From Marinobacterium rhizophilum (lineage in GTDB: Bacteria; Pseudomonadota; Gammaproteobacteria; Pseudomonadales; Balneatricaceae): a stretch of 64,000 bases of DNA. The position numbers were made by a program, and so were the translations under genes. Shown piece by piece: positions 27,110 to 35,387 of this stretch. Below the pieces are notes generated by a model, which was not told the origin of the DNA, searched no databases, and saw nothing but the letters and a program-made list of their open reading frames with translations. The DNA is taken from contig NZ_CP073347.1 in the NCBI RefSeq assembly GCF_024397915.1, forward strand, positions 2,356,001-2,420,000, read 5' to 3'. The stretch's first letter is position 1. The number at the start of each line of letters is the position of its first letter.

Positions 27110-27250
27110 GGCTGTTGAAAAACGACCTGCGTTGCTATCGCGGCGTTAAAAACCGTCTCAAGTCGTTCATTTATAAGCCATAAACTTCCTCATTTCGACG
27201 ATTTTTGCCTTGCGCTAGCTGCCTCGCCTACGCTTTTCAACAACCCGCTA
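27110..27250. mobile_element. MITE-like intergenic repeat with inverted ends
   Basis: About 140 bases, starting three bases after the rsmE stop, with ends GGCTGTTGAAAAACG and CGCTTTTCAACAACCC that are inverted repeats over TGTTGAAAA/TTTTCAACA. The interior (CGACCTGCGTTGCTATCGCG ... CTTCCTCATTTCGACG) has no gene. It resembles a dispersed non-coding element I recall from many gammaproteobacterial genomes, probably mobilised in trans by a transposase. Only one copy is in the window. Confidence 0.6.
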
Positions 27251-27296
27251 AGGCACCGCCCCGCCCCGTTTATCCGCTCGCAGCCCCGCCAGGCCC

Positions 27297-27350
27297 GATG
27301 AGAATAATACTCATCTCGACTTGACAGCGCCGATAATATTATTAAGAATT
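27297..27350 (+). promoter_or_regulatory. Fur-regulated promoter of fbpA
   Basis: GATGAGAATAATACTCATC (27297-27315) is a near-perfect 19-base inverted repeat like a Fur box. TTGACA (27321-27326) is a consensus -35, and GATAATATTATTAAGAAT (27332-27349) looks like a second Fur half-site set covering the -10 region (TAAGAA near 27343). Iron-bound Fur would block the promoter. Matches are by eye. Confidence 0.6.
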
Positions 27351-27398
27351 GTTCGCATTACCTTTTACACAAAAATTACGGACAAAGAGAGTTCCCGC

Positions 27399-28430
27399 AT
27401 GCCAAGCTCCCGCACACTCCTTGCCGCCGCAACGCTGGCCATGGCCAGCACCGCCTCTGTTGCCCAGGCCGCCAACGAAGTCAATATCTACTCCTACCGC
27501 CAGGCGTTCCTGATTCAGCCCCTGCTGGAAGAGTTCAGCAAGGACACCGGCATCCAGGTCAACCTGGTCACCGGCGGCAATGGCCTGCTGGAGCGCCTGG
27601 AGCATGAAGGCCGCAACTCTCCCGCCGACATCCTGCTGACCGCCGAGATTGGTCCGCTGTACGATGCCACCGAAAAAGGCCTGGTCAGCGCCGTGCAGAG
27701 CGATGAACTGAACGCCAGCATTCCACAGCACTACCGTGACCCCGAAGGACGCTGGTTCGGCCTTACCGCCCGCTCACGCATCGTTTATGCCTCCAAGGAT
27801 CGCGTGGTGGAGGGCGAACTCACCCGCTATGAAGACCTGGCTGACCCGAAATGGAAAGGCCGCATCTGCACCCGCAGCGGCAAGCACACCTACAACCTGT
27901 CCCTGATCGCCTCGGTAGTCGCACATCACGACGAAGCCTATGCCGAACAGTGGCTCGAAGGTGTCAAGGCCAACCTGGCACGCAAGCCCCAGGGCAACGA
28001 CCGCTCCCAGGTCAAGGCCGTGATGGAAGGCGTCTGTGACCTGGCCCTGGGCAACAGCTACTACTTCGGCAAGATGCTGACCAACGATAAGCAGCCGGAA
28101 CAGAAAGAATGGGCGCAGTCCGTCAACCTCGTGTTCCCGAACCAGGCTGACCGCGGTGCACACATGAACATCTCCGGCGCCGCGGTCACCCAGCATGCAC
28201 CGAACCGCGACAATGCCATCAAGCTGATCGAGTTCCTGGCCTCCGAAAAGGCCCAGACGATTTACGCCGAAGCCAACTCCGAGTTCCCGGTGCGCCCCGG
28301 CACACCCAACTCCGCCCTGATCGACGAATACATGGGCAACTTCAAGGGCGACGAAATCAACCTGAATGAACTGGGCCCGCTGCGCACCGTCGCATCACGC
28401 CTGGTGGACAAGGTCGGATTCGACAACTGA
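27399..28430 (+). CDS. fbpA: Ferric iron ABC transporter, periplasmic binding protein
   Basis: 343 residues from ATG 27399, with signal peptide MPSSRTLLAAATLAMASTAS, then VAQA, and mature start ANEVNIYSYRQ. The family's iron-binding tyrosine pair is in GNSYYFGKM near residue 220, and the N-terminal EVNIYSYRQAFLIQPLLEEF is typical of FbpA/FutA class proteins. It captures Fe3+ in the periplasm and hands it to the FbpB permease. Fur-like sites precede it. A hairpin terminator lies between it and fbpB, which would let the binding protein be made in excess over the permease. Confidence 0.93.
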   Translation: MPSSRTLLAAATLAMASTASVAQAANEVNIYSYRQAFLIQPLLEEFSKDTGIQVNLVTGGNGLLERLEHEGRNSPADILLTAEIGPLYDATEKGLVSAVQSDELNASIPQHYRDPEGRWFGLTARSRIVYASKDRVVEGELTRYEDLADPKWKGRICTRSGKHTYNLSLIASVVAHHDEAYAEQWLEGVKANLARKPQGNDRSQVKAVMEGVCDLALGNSYYFGKMLTNDKQPEQKEWAQSVNLVFPNQADRGAHMNISGAAVTQHAPNRDNAIKLIEFLASEKAQTIYAEANSEFPVRPGTPNSALIDEYMGNFKGDEINLNELGPLRTVASRLVDKVGFDN

Positions 28431-28487
28431 TCCGGCACTTTCGACAGGGCCACTCCTGGCGGGCGGCCCTGCTCGACATCACCGAAC

Positions 28488-28519
28488 GAAAACGATAGTC
28501 TGCCCGGCTATCGTTTTTT
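28488..28519 (+). terminator. Intergenic terminator/attenuator between fbpA and fbpB
   Basis: AAAACGATAG and CTATCGTTTTTT form a 10-bp stem with a T6 tail, 57 bases after the fbpA stop and 28 before the fbpB start. Partial read-through would set the ratio of binding protein to permease, as seen in many ABC importer operons. Confidence 0.85.
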
Positions 28520-28546
28520 GCCGTTCTAGGCGCAGGAAGAATATCG

Positions 28547-30232
28547 ATGAAATCAGGCACCACCACCCTGGCGTACAGCCCCGGTCACAGGCCCCGTCCG
28601 CGCCTTGCCGGATGGTACTCGGCGGCCTGGGGCGTCGCGCTGATGGTGGCCTTGCCGGTGCTTGCGGTGTTCTACCTGGCACTCTTTCCCGACGAGAACA
28701 TCTGGACACACCTGGCCAGCACGGTGCTGCCGGTCTATATCATCACCACCGTGCAACTCATTGCCGGCGTGGCCCTGCTGTCCATGCTCGCCGGCGTGGG
28801 CAGCGCCTGGCTGGTCACCATGTACAGTTTTCCCGGCAAGCGGCTGTTCGAATGGGCGCTGCTGCTGCCCTTCGCCGTGCCCGCCTACGTGATCGCCTAC
28901 GTCTATACCGACCTGCTGGAGTTCGCCGGCCCCGTCCAGGGTGCACTGCGGGCACTGTTCGGCTGGCAGAGCGCGCGGGATTACTGGTTTCCGGAAATAC
29001 GCAGCCTCGGCGGCGCCATCCTGATGCTGTCCCTGGTGCTCTACCCCTATATCTACCTGCTCACCCGTGCCGCCTTTCTGGAGCAATCCGTCAGCCTGCG
29101 CGATGCCAGCCGCCTGCTGGGCTGCAACGCCTGGCAAAGCTTCTACCGCGTATCCCTGCCCATCGCCCGCCCGGCCATTGCCGTGGGCGTGTCCCTGGTC
29201 GCCATGGAAACCATCAATGACTTTGGTACCGTGGACTTTTTTGCGGTCAAGAGCCTCACCGCCGGCATCTACGATACCTGGCTGAACATGTACAACCTCG
29301 GCGGTGCGGCGCAGATCGCCAGCCTGATGCTTATCTTCGTGGTCATGCTGGTCACCCTGGAGCGCGTGGCACGGGCACAGCAGCGCCAGTTTCACAGCCC
29401 GGACCGCTTCAGTGCGCTGCAGCCCACCCGGCTAAGGGGCTTCGCCGCCCTGGGTGCCAGCCTGTTTTGCCTGCTGCCGGTGCTGTGCGGCTTTATCGTG
29501 CCCTTCTCACTGCTGGGCTGGTACGCCAGCGGCTACCTCGACCAGCTCTGGTCCGAGGACTTCCTCAGCTACGCCAGCCACAGTTTTACCCTGTCCTTCG
29601 GTGCCGCCGTGCTGTCGATCGCGCTGGCCGTCGTGCTGGCCTATGCCAAGCGCCTGTACAGCGAAAAACGGGCACTGCTGTTTGCCGTGCGCTTTTCCAG
29701 CCTCGGCTACGCCATGCCCGGCGCCGTGCTGGCACTGGGGGTGATCATTCCGCTGGCGGCGTTCGATAACGCGGTGGACGATTTCATGCGGCGCACCTTC
29801 GACATTTCCACCGGCCTGCTGCTCAGCGGCACCACCTTTGCCATCATTTTCGCCTATGTGGTGCGCTTCCTGGCGGTCTCCAACGGTGCGGTGGACAGCT
29901 CACTGAGCAAGGTAACCCCGTCCATGGACATGGCGTCCCGCTCACTGGGGCACACGGCCTCCCAGACGCTGGTGAAGGTGCACCTGCCCCTGATCCGCGG
30001 CGGCCTGATGACGGCCCTGCTGGTAGTCTTTGTGGACTGCATGAAGGAACTGCCGGCAACCCTGATCCTGCGCCCGTTCAATTACGATACGCTGGCGACC
30101 TTCGTGTATCAGTTCGCGTCCGATGAAATGCTGGAACGCAGCGCGCTGGCGGCCCTGCTGATCGTACTGGTAGGGGTTTTGCCGGTAATACTGCTGAGCC
30201 GCTCCATTACCGCGACCCGCAGGATGGGCTAG
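28547..30232 (+). CDS. fbpB: Ferric iron ABC transporter, fused double permease
   Basis: 561 residues with about 12 membrane helices in two homologous halves. Each half has an ABC importer EAA-type loop: LRDASRLLGCNAWQSFYRVSL near residue 190 and the second DMASRSLGHTASQTLVKVHL near 470, which contact the ATPase. The fused form is typical of FbpB/SfuB. It forms the inner-membrane channel for Fe3+ from FbpA. Same strand as fbpA; the ATPase gene fbpC is convergent, not in this unit. Confidence 0.93.
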   Translation: MKSGTTTLAYSPGHRPRPRLAGWYSAAWGVALMVALPVLAVFYLALFPDENIWTHLASTVLPVYIITTVQLIAGVALLSMLAGVGSAWLVTMYSFPGKRLFEWALLLPFAVPAYVIAYVYTDLLEFAGPVQGALRALFGWQSARDYWFPEIRSLGGAILMLSLVLYPYIYLLTRAAFLEQSVSLRDASRLLGCNAWQSFYRVSLPIARPAIAVGVSLVAMETINDFGTVDFFAVKSLTAGIYDTWLNMYNLGGAAQIASLMLIFVVMLVTLERVARAQQRQFHSPDRFSALQPTRLRGFAALGASLFCLLPVLCGFIVPFSLLGWYASGYLDQLWSEDFLSYASHSFTLSFGAAVLSIALAVVLAYAKRLYSEKRALLFAVRFSSLGYAMPGAVLALGVIIPLAAFDNAVDDFMRRTFDISTGLLLSGTTFAIIFAYVVRFLAVSNGAVDSSLSKVTPSMDMASRSLGHTASQTLVKVHLPLIRGGLMTALLVVFVDCMKELPATLILRPFNYDTLATFVYQFASDEMLERSALAALLIVLVGVLPVILLSRSITATRRMG

Positions 30233-30357
30233 CGGCGCAATGGCGATCAATTCAGACGTCTGGCACCCGATTCAGGCGCCGCGTAACCCGTCATAGGCGC
30301 CGAACGTGCCTTGATGTCCGCCGGCAGGGTTCCAATCGGGCTTGCCCTTGTCGCCCC

Positions 30358-31401
30358 TCACTCAAAGAACGCGATCGGGCGATGCACCGACACCTGCAGA
30401 TGCACCTGTTCACCGACGCTGTAGTCCAGCTTCTCGCGCACCTCGGATTCCACCCGGCGACCGTTCGGCAACTCCAGCGTGTAAAGGGTCATGCCGCCCA
30501 GAAATTCCCGCGCCAGCACCCGCGCCAGTACCGTGCCCTCGGCCGCCGGGCGAAGATCCGCCGGGCGAATAAACAGCTGCACCGCACTGCCGTCGGGGGA
30601 GCAGAAGGGCTCTGCAAACTCCAGCAAGCCAAGCTCCGTGCGTACGCGGGTGGCACTCTCGCAAACGCCATCGAACAGGCTGCCCTTGCCGACAAAACCC
30701 GCCACCAGCGGATTCACCGGCGTATAGTACAGCGCCTCGGCGCGCCCCCACTGCTGCAACTCACCGGCCGCCAGAATACCCAGCCGATCACTGATGGCAA
30801 AAGCCTCTTCCTGGTCATGGGTCACGACGATGGCGGCTATATTCTGATGCTTCAGAATGTCACGCACTTCCAGCGACAGCTGCTTGCGAAGCTCCGTATC
30901 CAGGTTGGAGAAGGGTTCATCCATCAGCAGCAACTGCGGCCGCGGTGCCAGCGCCCGCGCCAGGGCGACACGCTGCTGCTGGCCGCCCGACAGCTCGTGC
31001 GGGTAACGCCTGGACAAATCAGGCAGCTGCACCAGCTCCAGCACTTCGGCAACAACGCGCGCCTTTTCTGCCCGCGATGCCGAGATCAAGCCAAAGCTGA
31101 TGTTTTCAAATACGCTCAGGTGCGGGAAGAGCGCGTAGTCCTGAAACACCATGCCCATCTGGCGTTTTTCCGGCTCCAGCGCATAGTCCGCCGTAGACAC
31201 AGGCACACCATCAATGCGAATGGAACCCGACTGCAACCGGGTGAACCCCGCCAGCGCCCGCAATACCGTGGTTTTACCGCAGCCACTGGGGCCAAGCAGG
31301 CAGGCAATCTCGCCGGCAGCCACCTCGAAGGACAGGTCCCTGACCACAACGTTGTCCTGGTAGGCACAACTGACCGACTCGACTTCCAGCAACTGACTCA
31401 T
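30358..31401 (-). CDS. fbpC: Ferric iron ABC transporter, ATP-binding protein
   Basis: 347 residues from ATG 31401 (MSQLLEVESV). ATPase motifs: Walker A GPSGCGKTT near 36, Q-loop in VFQDYALFPH, signature LSGGQQQR, Walker B LLLMDEPFSNLD, H-loop VVTHDQEEA. A C-terminal TOBE-type regulatory domain (about 270-345, FIRPADLRPAAEG) follows. It powers the FbpAB iron importer. It has its own Fur-like site and lies tail to tail with fbpB, an unusual split of a transporter normally kept in one operon. Confidence 0.93.
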   Translation of the reverse strand: MSQLLEVESVSCAYQDNVVVRDLSFEVAAGEIACLLGPSGCGKTTVLRALAGFTRLQSGSIRIDGVPVSTADYALEPEKRQMGMVFQDYALFPHLSVFENISFGLISASRAEKARVVAEVLELVQLPDLSRRYPHELSGGQQQRVALARALAPRPQLLLMDEPFSNLDTELRKQLSLEVRDILKHQNIAAIVVTHDQEEAFAISDRLGILAAGELQQWGRAEALYYTPVNPLVAGFVGKGSLFDGVCESATRVRTELGLLEFAEPFCSPDGSAVQLFIRPADLRPAAEGTVLARVLAREFLGGMTLYTLELPNGRRVESEVREKLDYSVGEQVHLQVSVHRPIAFFE

Positions 31402-31489
31402 GCACATCCAACTTGATTCGGGTTTCCAACAGGCCCAGGCCGCACGGACATCCACCCGCGCACCGGACATTTAATATTTTTGCCCGCAA

Positions 31490-31513
31490 ATGATAAATGA
31501 AAACAATTATCAA
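31490..31513 (-). promoter_or_regulatory. Fur-box-like site upstream of fbpC
   Basis: TGATAA (31491-31496) and TTATCA (31507-31512) flank AT-rich DNA and form an inverted repeat like a Fur box. It lies about 90 bases upstream of fbpC and overlaps the stop codon of ampE. It supports joint iron control of the two halves of the transporter. Confidence 0.55.
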
Positions 31514-32340
31514 TACAGCCTGATTTCAAACCCGGCCATGGCCAGCACCGCGATGATCAGCAACCAGAGGGTCAGCGCCCGCCCCACCAGGCGCTGCAGT
31601 GCGTCCATCTCCTCGGCGCCCCGTTGCGCCAGGGTACCGGCGAGATCACGACTGCCGGCGTAATCACCAATAGCACCCAGCCCGACCCGAAACAGCCACC
31701 GAATATCATTGCGCCTGCGGGACAGCCGCGACAACGCAGCCCAGGCACCACTACCACTGCCCACCACGAAGAAACTGAATCCCAGCAGGCGCACCGGCAG
31801 CCATTGCACCCAATACGCCAGGGCGGCGGGGCGGATACTCTCAAGCTGCGGCTGCACCAGCACCGCCAGCAGGAGACCGGGAATACCCGCCAACCAGAAC
31901 CAGAACAGCGGCACAAACAGCGTCAGCAGCAACTGCTGCAGGTAGCACTGGCAAATACGGCAGTGCAGGCGCTGCGCCCGACTGGCGTCGCCCTGCCGCT
32001 GGTCCTGGGCATGAGCATGAAAGCGGATCTGCTCTGCGGCGTGGGCAGAGGCGGCACTGTAGTCGCCCTGCTCCCAGAGACCGGCATACTCCAGCAGCAG
32101 GTTGCCGGGGGTCGAGCGTCCCAGCCAGTATGCCAACAGGGCCGTTTCCAGCAGCAGGACCGGCACACCGTAGGCAAAGTCCAGGCTCAGCAACAACAGC
32201 GCTTCCAGGCACAGCGAGAGAAACAGCCAGACGATCAGGCGGTCCCCGCCAGACCCTGCGGCCGGCTGATAGGGCCGGCTGTGGGGCTGGAACAGCAGCC
32301 GGCTCACCAGCAGCGCCGTCACCAGCGCGAGAAACTTCAT
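31510..32340 (-). CDS. ampE: AmpE-family inner-membrane protein
   Basis: 276 residues, four or so membrane helices: the N-terminal LALVTALLVSRLLF, a pair near 45-75, a central LLLTLFVPLFWFWLAGIPGLLLAVL near 140, and the C-terminal LTLWLLIIAVLAMAGFEI. It matches the AmpE family (CobD/AmpE-like), which is cotranscribed with ampD in many Gram-negatives and linked with beta-lactamase induction signalling. Its own reaction is not known. ATG overlaps the ampD stop by four bases. Confidence 0.85.
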   Translation of the reverse strand: MKFLALVTALLVSRLLFQPHSRPYQPAAGSGGDRLIVWLFLSLCLEALLLLSLDFAYGVPVLLLETALLAYWLGRSTPGNLLLEYAGLWEQGDYSAASAHAAEQIRFHAHAQDQRQGDASRAQRLHCRICQCYLQQLLLTLFVPLFWFWLAGIPGLLLAVLVQPQLESIRPAALAYWVQWLPVRLLGFSFFVVGSGSGAWAALSRLSRRRNDIRWLFRVGLGAIGDYAGSRDLAGTLAQRGAEEMDALQRLVGRALTLWLLIIAVLAMAGFEIRLY

Positions 32341-32903
32341 CGACGTGCCTCCATCAGTTGCGCCCGGAAACGGGCCCAGTCAAACGCAGGCCCCGGGTCC
32401 GTTTTGCGCCCGGGGGCAATGTCGCTATGGCCTGCAATACGTGCATCGGTAATCCGTGGAAAGCGCTGCTGCAGCGCCAGGGTAACCTGCACCAGCGCGG
32501 CATACTGCGCATCGCTGTAGGGCAGCTCATCCGTGCCTTCAAGCTCGATACCGATGGAAAAATCATTGCAGTTTGCCCGGCCCTCGAAACAGGACTGGCC
32601 AGCATGCCAGGCCCGCGATTCAAACGGGACAAACTGGACCAGGGCACCGCTGCGCTCGATCAGCAGGTGGGCTGACACCTCCATGCCCTCGATGCTCTGG
32701 AAGTACGGATGGGCCTGCCAGTCGAGACGGTTACAGAAAAACTGCTCGACGCAGCCGGTACCGAACTGCCCGGGCGGCAGGCTGATATTGTGGATGACCA
32801 GCAGTGAAATATCGGTCCCCAGCGGGCGCGCGTTATGGTTTGGGCTTGCCACAAAACGTGCATTGCAAAGCAGTCCTGCTGGCAGCGGCTTGGCAGTCGC
32901 CAT
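32337..32903 (-). CDS. ampD: 1,6-anhydro-N-acetylmuramyl-L-alanine amidase
   Basis: 188 residues from ATG 32903; a TTG one codon upstream is unlikely. It is the cytosolic amidase_2 type. Zinc ligands are seen in LLVIHNISLPPG (His near 33), and in AGHSDIAPGRKTDPGPAFDW (His near 154 and Asp near 164), with the conserved SRAWHAG His in between. It cleaves L-Ala from anhydro-muropeptides during cell wall recycling, and its loss derepresses ampC in enterics and Pseudomonas. Divergent from nadC, as in Pseudomonas. Confidence 0.94.
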   Translation of the reverse strand: MATAKPLPAGLLCNARFVASPNHNARPLGTDISLLVIHNISLPPGQFGTGCVEQFFCNRLDWQAHPYFQSIEGMEVSAHLLIERSGALVQFVPFESRAWHAGQSCFEGRANCNDFSIGIELEGTDELPYSDAQYAALVQVTLALQQRFPRITDARIAGHSDIAPGRKTDPGPAFDWARFRAQLMEARR

Positions 32904-32996
32904 CAATTACCCCTATTAGCCACATCCGGATTGGGCTAGAATTCTGCCTAGTTTAACACCACTCGTCTTCCCATTGCTGTTGCAGATCAAACACCT

Positions 32997-33836
32997 ATGC
33001 TGACCCAACAAGACCTGAAAGACACCATCCCTCAAAGCGTTGCCCAGGCTCTGGCCGAAGATGTCGGCGACGGTGACATTACCGCCCGTCTGATACCGGC
33101 CACGCAAGCCGGCCGCGCCCGCGTAATCACGCGCCAGAACGCCGTGATCTGCGGCACCGACTGGGTCGATGAGGTGTTTCGCCAGGTTGACCCTGCGGTA
33201 CAGCTCAGCTGGCACGTAGCAGATGGTCAGAGCGTTGCGCCTGATCAGCTGCTGTTTGAAGCCAGGGGCGCCGCCCGCTCGCTGCTCACTGCAGAGCGTG
33301 CCGCGCTGAATTTTCTGCAAACCCTGTCCGGCACCGCCACCATCAGCCGCCACTATGCGGACCTGGTTAAAGACACCGGCGTGCGCCTGCTCGATACCCG
33401 CAAGACCCTGCCGGGCCTGCGCCGGGCACAGAAATACGCCGTTAGCTGCGGTGGCTGCTTCAACCACCGCATCGGCCTTTACGATGCCTTCCTGATCAAG
33501 GAAAACCATATCCTGGCCTGTGGCGGCATTGCCGCCGCCATTGCTACCGCAAAGCAGAATGAACCGGGCAAGCCGGTCGAGCTGGAAGTGGAAACCCTGG
33601 CACAGCTGGATCAGGCCCTTGCAGCCGGTGCCGATATCGTCATGCTGGACAACTTCAGCCTGGATGATATGCGCAGCGCGGTGAAAACCACAGCAGGCAA
33701 AGCCAAGCTCGAAGCCTCTGGCGGCATCAGCGAAGACACCCTCAAACCCATCGCCGAAACCGGCGTCGATTACATCTCCATCGGCGCCCTGACCAAGCAC
33801 TGCCAGGCAATAGATCTGTCGCTGCGGCTGGTTTAA
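32997..33836 (+). CDS. nadC: Nicotinate-nucleotide pyrophosphorylase (quinolinate phosphoribosyltransferase)
   Basis: 279 residues. The N-terminal part has EDVGDGDITARLIP near 21. The barrel has RLLDTRKTLPGLRRAQKYAV (Arg and Lys for substrate), then GGCFNHRIGLYDAFLIKENH, VELEVETLAQ, and VMLDNFSLDDM, with ASGGISEDTL near the C-terminus. NadC converts quinolinate and PRPP to nicotinate mononucleotide, a de novo NAD step. Followed by an intrinsic terminator. Confidence 0.96.
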   Translation: MLTQQDLKDTIPQSVAQALAEDVGDGDITARLIPATQAGRARVITRQNAVICGTDWVDEVFRQVDPAVQLSWHVADGQSVAPDQLLFEARGAARSLLTAERAALNFLQTLSGTATISRHYADLVKDTGVRLLDTRKTLPGLRRAQKYAVSCGGCFNHRIGLYDAFLIKENHILACGGIAAAIATAKQNEPGKPVELEVETLAQLDQALAAGADIVMLDNFSLDDMRSAVKTTAGKAKLEASGGISEDTLKPIAETGVDYISIGALTKHCQAIDLSLRLV

Positions 33837-33881
33837 TCCCGATACATTTAAACATCGAAACAATATAGACAGCCAGTACGT

Positions 33882-33909
33882 AAAAAAGGCTCGTTAAAAC
33901 GAGCCTTTT
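33882..33909 (+). terminator. Intrinsic terminator after nadC
   Basis: AAAAAAGGCTCG-TTAAAA-CGAGCCTTTT, a 7-bp GC-rich stem extended by A-T pairs, 45 bases after the stop. Confidence 0.9.
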
Positions 33910-33985
33910 GGATTTTGCTTCTGGCTTTAATAGATGGCTTTCACCGGCAGGCTGAACTAAAAACCAGCAGGCCTGCAGCCTGATT

Positions 33986-34020
33986 ACAAATCACAAATCA
34001 CAAATCACGAATCACGAATC
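33986..34020. repeat. Heptanucleotide tandem repeat
   Basis: Three copies of ACAAATC followed by two of ACGAATC, then partial ACGAACA and later CACGAATCAC. All in a 7-base phase in the gap between nadC's terminator and the small protein gene at 34065. Non-coding. Confidence 0.85.
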
Positions 34021-34064
34021 ACGAACAACCCTTCACGAATCACCCGTAAGAACCGCTAGCCGCA

Positions 34065-34415
34065 CTACGGCACCGGCTTGCACGACGCCCTGCCGATCAG
34101 CGCCCAGTCGTCACTTTGCTGTATTTTCTGCAGATCATAGATCTCGACCGCCGTATCCATCAGTCCCTGGGCATGCAGCAGTCTGCACACATCCCGGGCC
34201 GCTGCATCCTGCGACTCGCCATCAGGCATCATGCCCACCGCCAGGATAGCGCCATCCTGCCACCAGACCGGACGGGCGGGAAAGCGGGAGTCTTTGGCGA
34301 GCTGAGTCTCCAGTGCTGCACGTACACTTTCGCTCACAGGGTCTGCCTGCCTATTAATAAACACAGTTAGTACAACGGATAGGGTAACAAGAGTAATTAG
34401 AATGATTCGTTTCAT
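34065..34415 (-). CDS. Small membrane-anchored or secreted protein of unknown function
   Basis: 116 residues with a single N-terminal hydrophobic stretch (MKRIILITLVTLSVVLTVFI), uncleaved anchor or signal peptide. The rest is soluble, with two Cys (DVCRLLHAQG and GRASCKPVP) that could form a disulfide, and a PVWWQDGAILAVGMMPDGESQ segment. No family recognised. It lies downstream of pilA on the same strand, beyond pilA's terminator. Confidence 0.6.
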   Translation of the reverse strand: MKRIILITLVTLSVVLTVFINRQADPVSESVRAALETQLAKDSRFPARPVWWQDGAILAVGMMPDGESQDAAARDVCRLLHAQGLMDTAVEIYDLQKIQQSDDWALIGRASCKPVP

Positions 34416-34465
34416 ATATCTAATTCTAAAAAGCCATATAAAAATTAAACATTAGTCGTATAAAA

Positions 34466-34489
34466 GAATCCCAGCTTACGCTGGGATTC
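34466..34489 (-). terminator. Intrinsic terminator after pilA
   Basis: GAATCCCAGC-TTAC-GCTGGGATTC, a perfect 10-bp stem. On the minus strand TTTTAT follows directly. It ends pilA transcription. Confidence 0.88.
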
Positions 34490-34516
34490 CATAAAATAAG
34501 AACACACTATCAATTT

Positions 34517-35023
34517 TTACAACTTACATGCGCTCGGTGTTACTTCAGGGTACTGCACTGGCAAAGTACCCGCCGTAGTACCAGCAGGTTGATTATTGCA
34601 AGTCCAATCAACCTCAGTACCTGCATTCATATCTCCCACAATCACAAGCGACTGGCCTCGAACTTTAGCTGCTACGCCTGTCGCTTCATAAAATACTATC
34701 ATTTCACAAAGAGAGGCAGAGCTACTGTTCGGCCTAACCCCAACAGAGGCCACATAAGAACCATCAATACCTGCTTCGATATCGATATTATAGTTGGGTA
34801 TTGCTGCAGAGTTATAAGGGCACACACCTTCGGTAGCATAGTGCTCTTGTATAGCTACTTTCAAACCATCCGTGATCGTCAGCGCTTCAGACGCCTGGCT
34901 GCGTGCCACGTAGTCCTGGTAGGCCGGGATTGCCAGCGCCGCCAGGATGCCGATGATCGCAACAACGATCATCAACTCAATCAGGGTAAAACCCTTTTGC
35001 ACCATCTTGATCGATCTGTTCAT
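34517..35023 (-). CDS. pilA: Type IV major pilin
   Basis: 168 residues. The class III/IVa prepilin signal is clear: a short basic leader ending KMVQKG, then the N-methylated FTLIELMIVVAIIGILAA helix with Glu5 at the right place, cleaved by PilD. The pilin head ends with two Cys bracketing a D-region (VDWTCNNQPAG ... PSACKL), the usual C-terminal disulfide loop. The ribosome site is GGAG seven bases before ATG 35023; an internal ATG (MVQKG) is also possible. The head region is visibly more AT-rich than the flanking genes. Divergent from pilBCD, as in Pseudomonas. Confidence 0.93.
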   Translation of the reverse strand: MNRSIKMVQKGFTLIELMIVVAIIGILAALAIPAYQDYVARSQASEALTITDGLKVAIQEHYATEGVCPYNSAAIPNYNIDIEAGIDGSYVASVGVRPNSSSASLCEMIVFYEATGVAAKVRGQSLVIVGDMNAGTEVDWTCNNQPAGTTAGTLPVQYPEVTPSACKL

Positions 35024-35387
35024 TATATTTTCTCCAGCGAGTTTTCCATTTCGATCGATGTTCGCGACTCAAATACCTTTTGTGGCACTAGTAAAAACTA
35101 CTAAATACCATCCGACACCCAAGCCTGACCGGCCATGCGACCCATTCCACCTGCCCCAGGCAAATTCCAAGACCTGGAGTTCTCCATTTCCCCCAGGTTG
35201 CCCCGAGTGACCCCAAGCCCAGACCACCGACAGCGTACGTCCAGATCGTATCATATCTGTTACAGTACAGAGGCCTTGGAACAAGTATAGTCTGCATTTT
35301 CAAAGAGTCACGCAAGTGCTATGTTACATCCTGATCGTGCTCAATAACGGACAGGTCAGCTGCTTCAGCAGGTACTAGGGAGTCAAG
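35024..35387. other. pilA/pilB divergent intergenic region
   Basis: About 360 bases holding the promoters of pilA and pilBCD. pilA in relatives uses sigma-54; I looked for the GG-N10-GC pattern on the minus strand and did not find a convincing one. No open frame here looks real. Confidence 0.4.

Noticed and set aside
30233..30357. Possible small gene between fbpB and fbpC
   Set aside because: The convergent gap is 125 bases, with no start plus ribosome site and no clear terminator.
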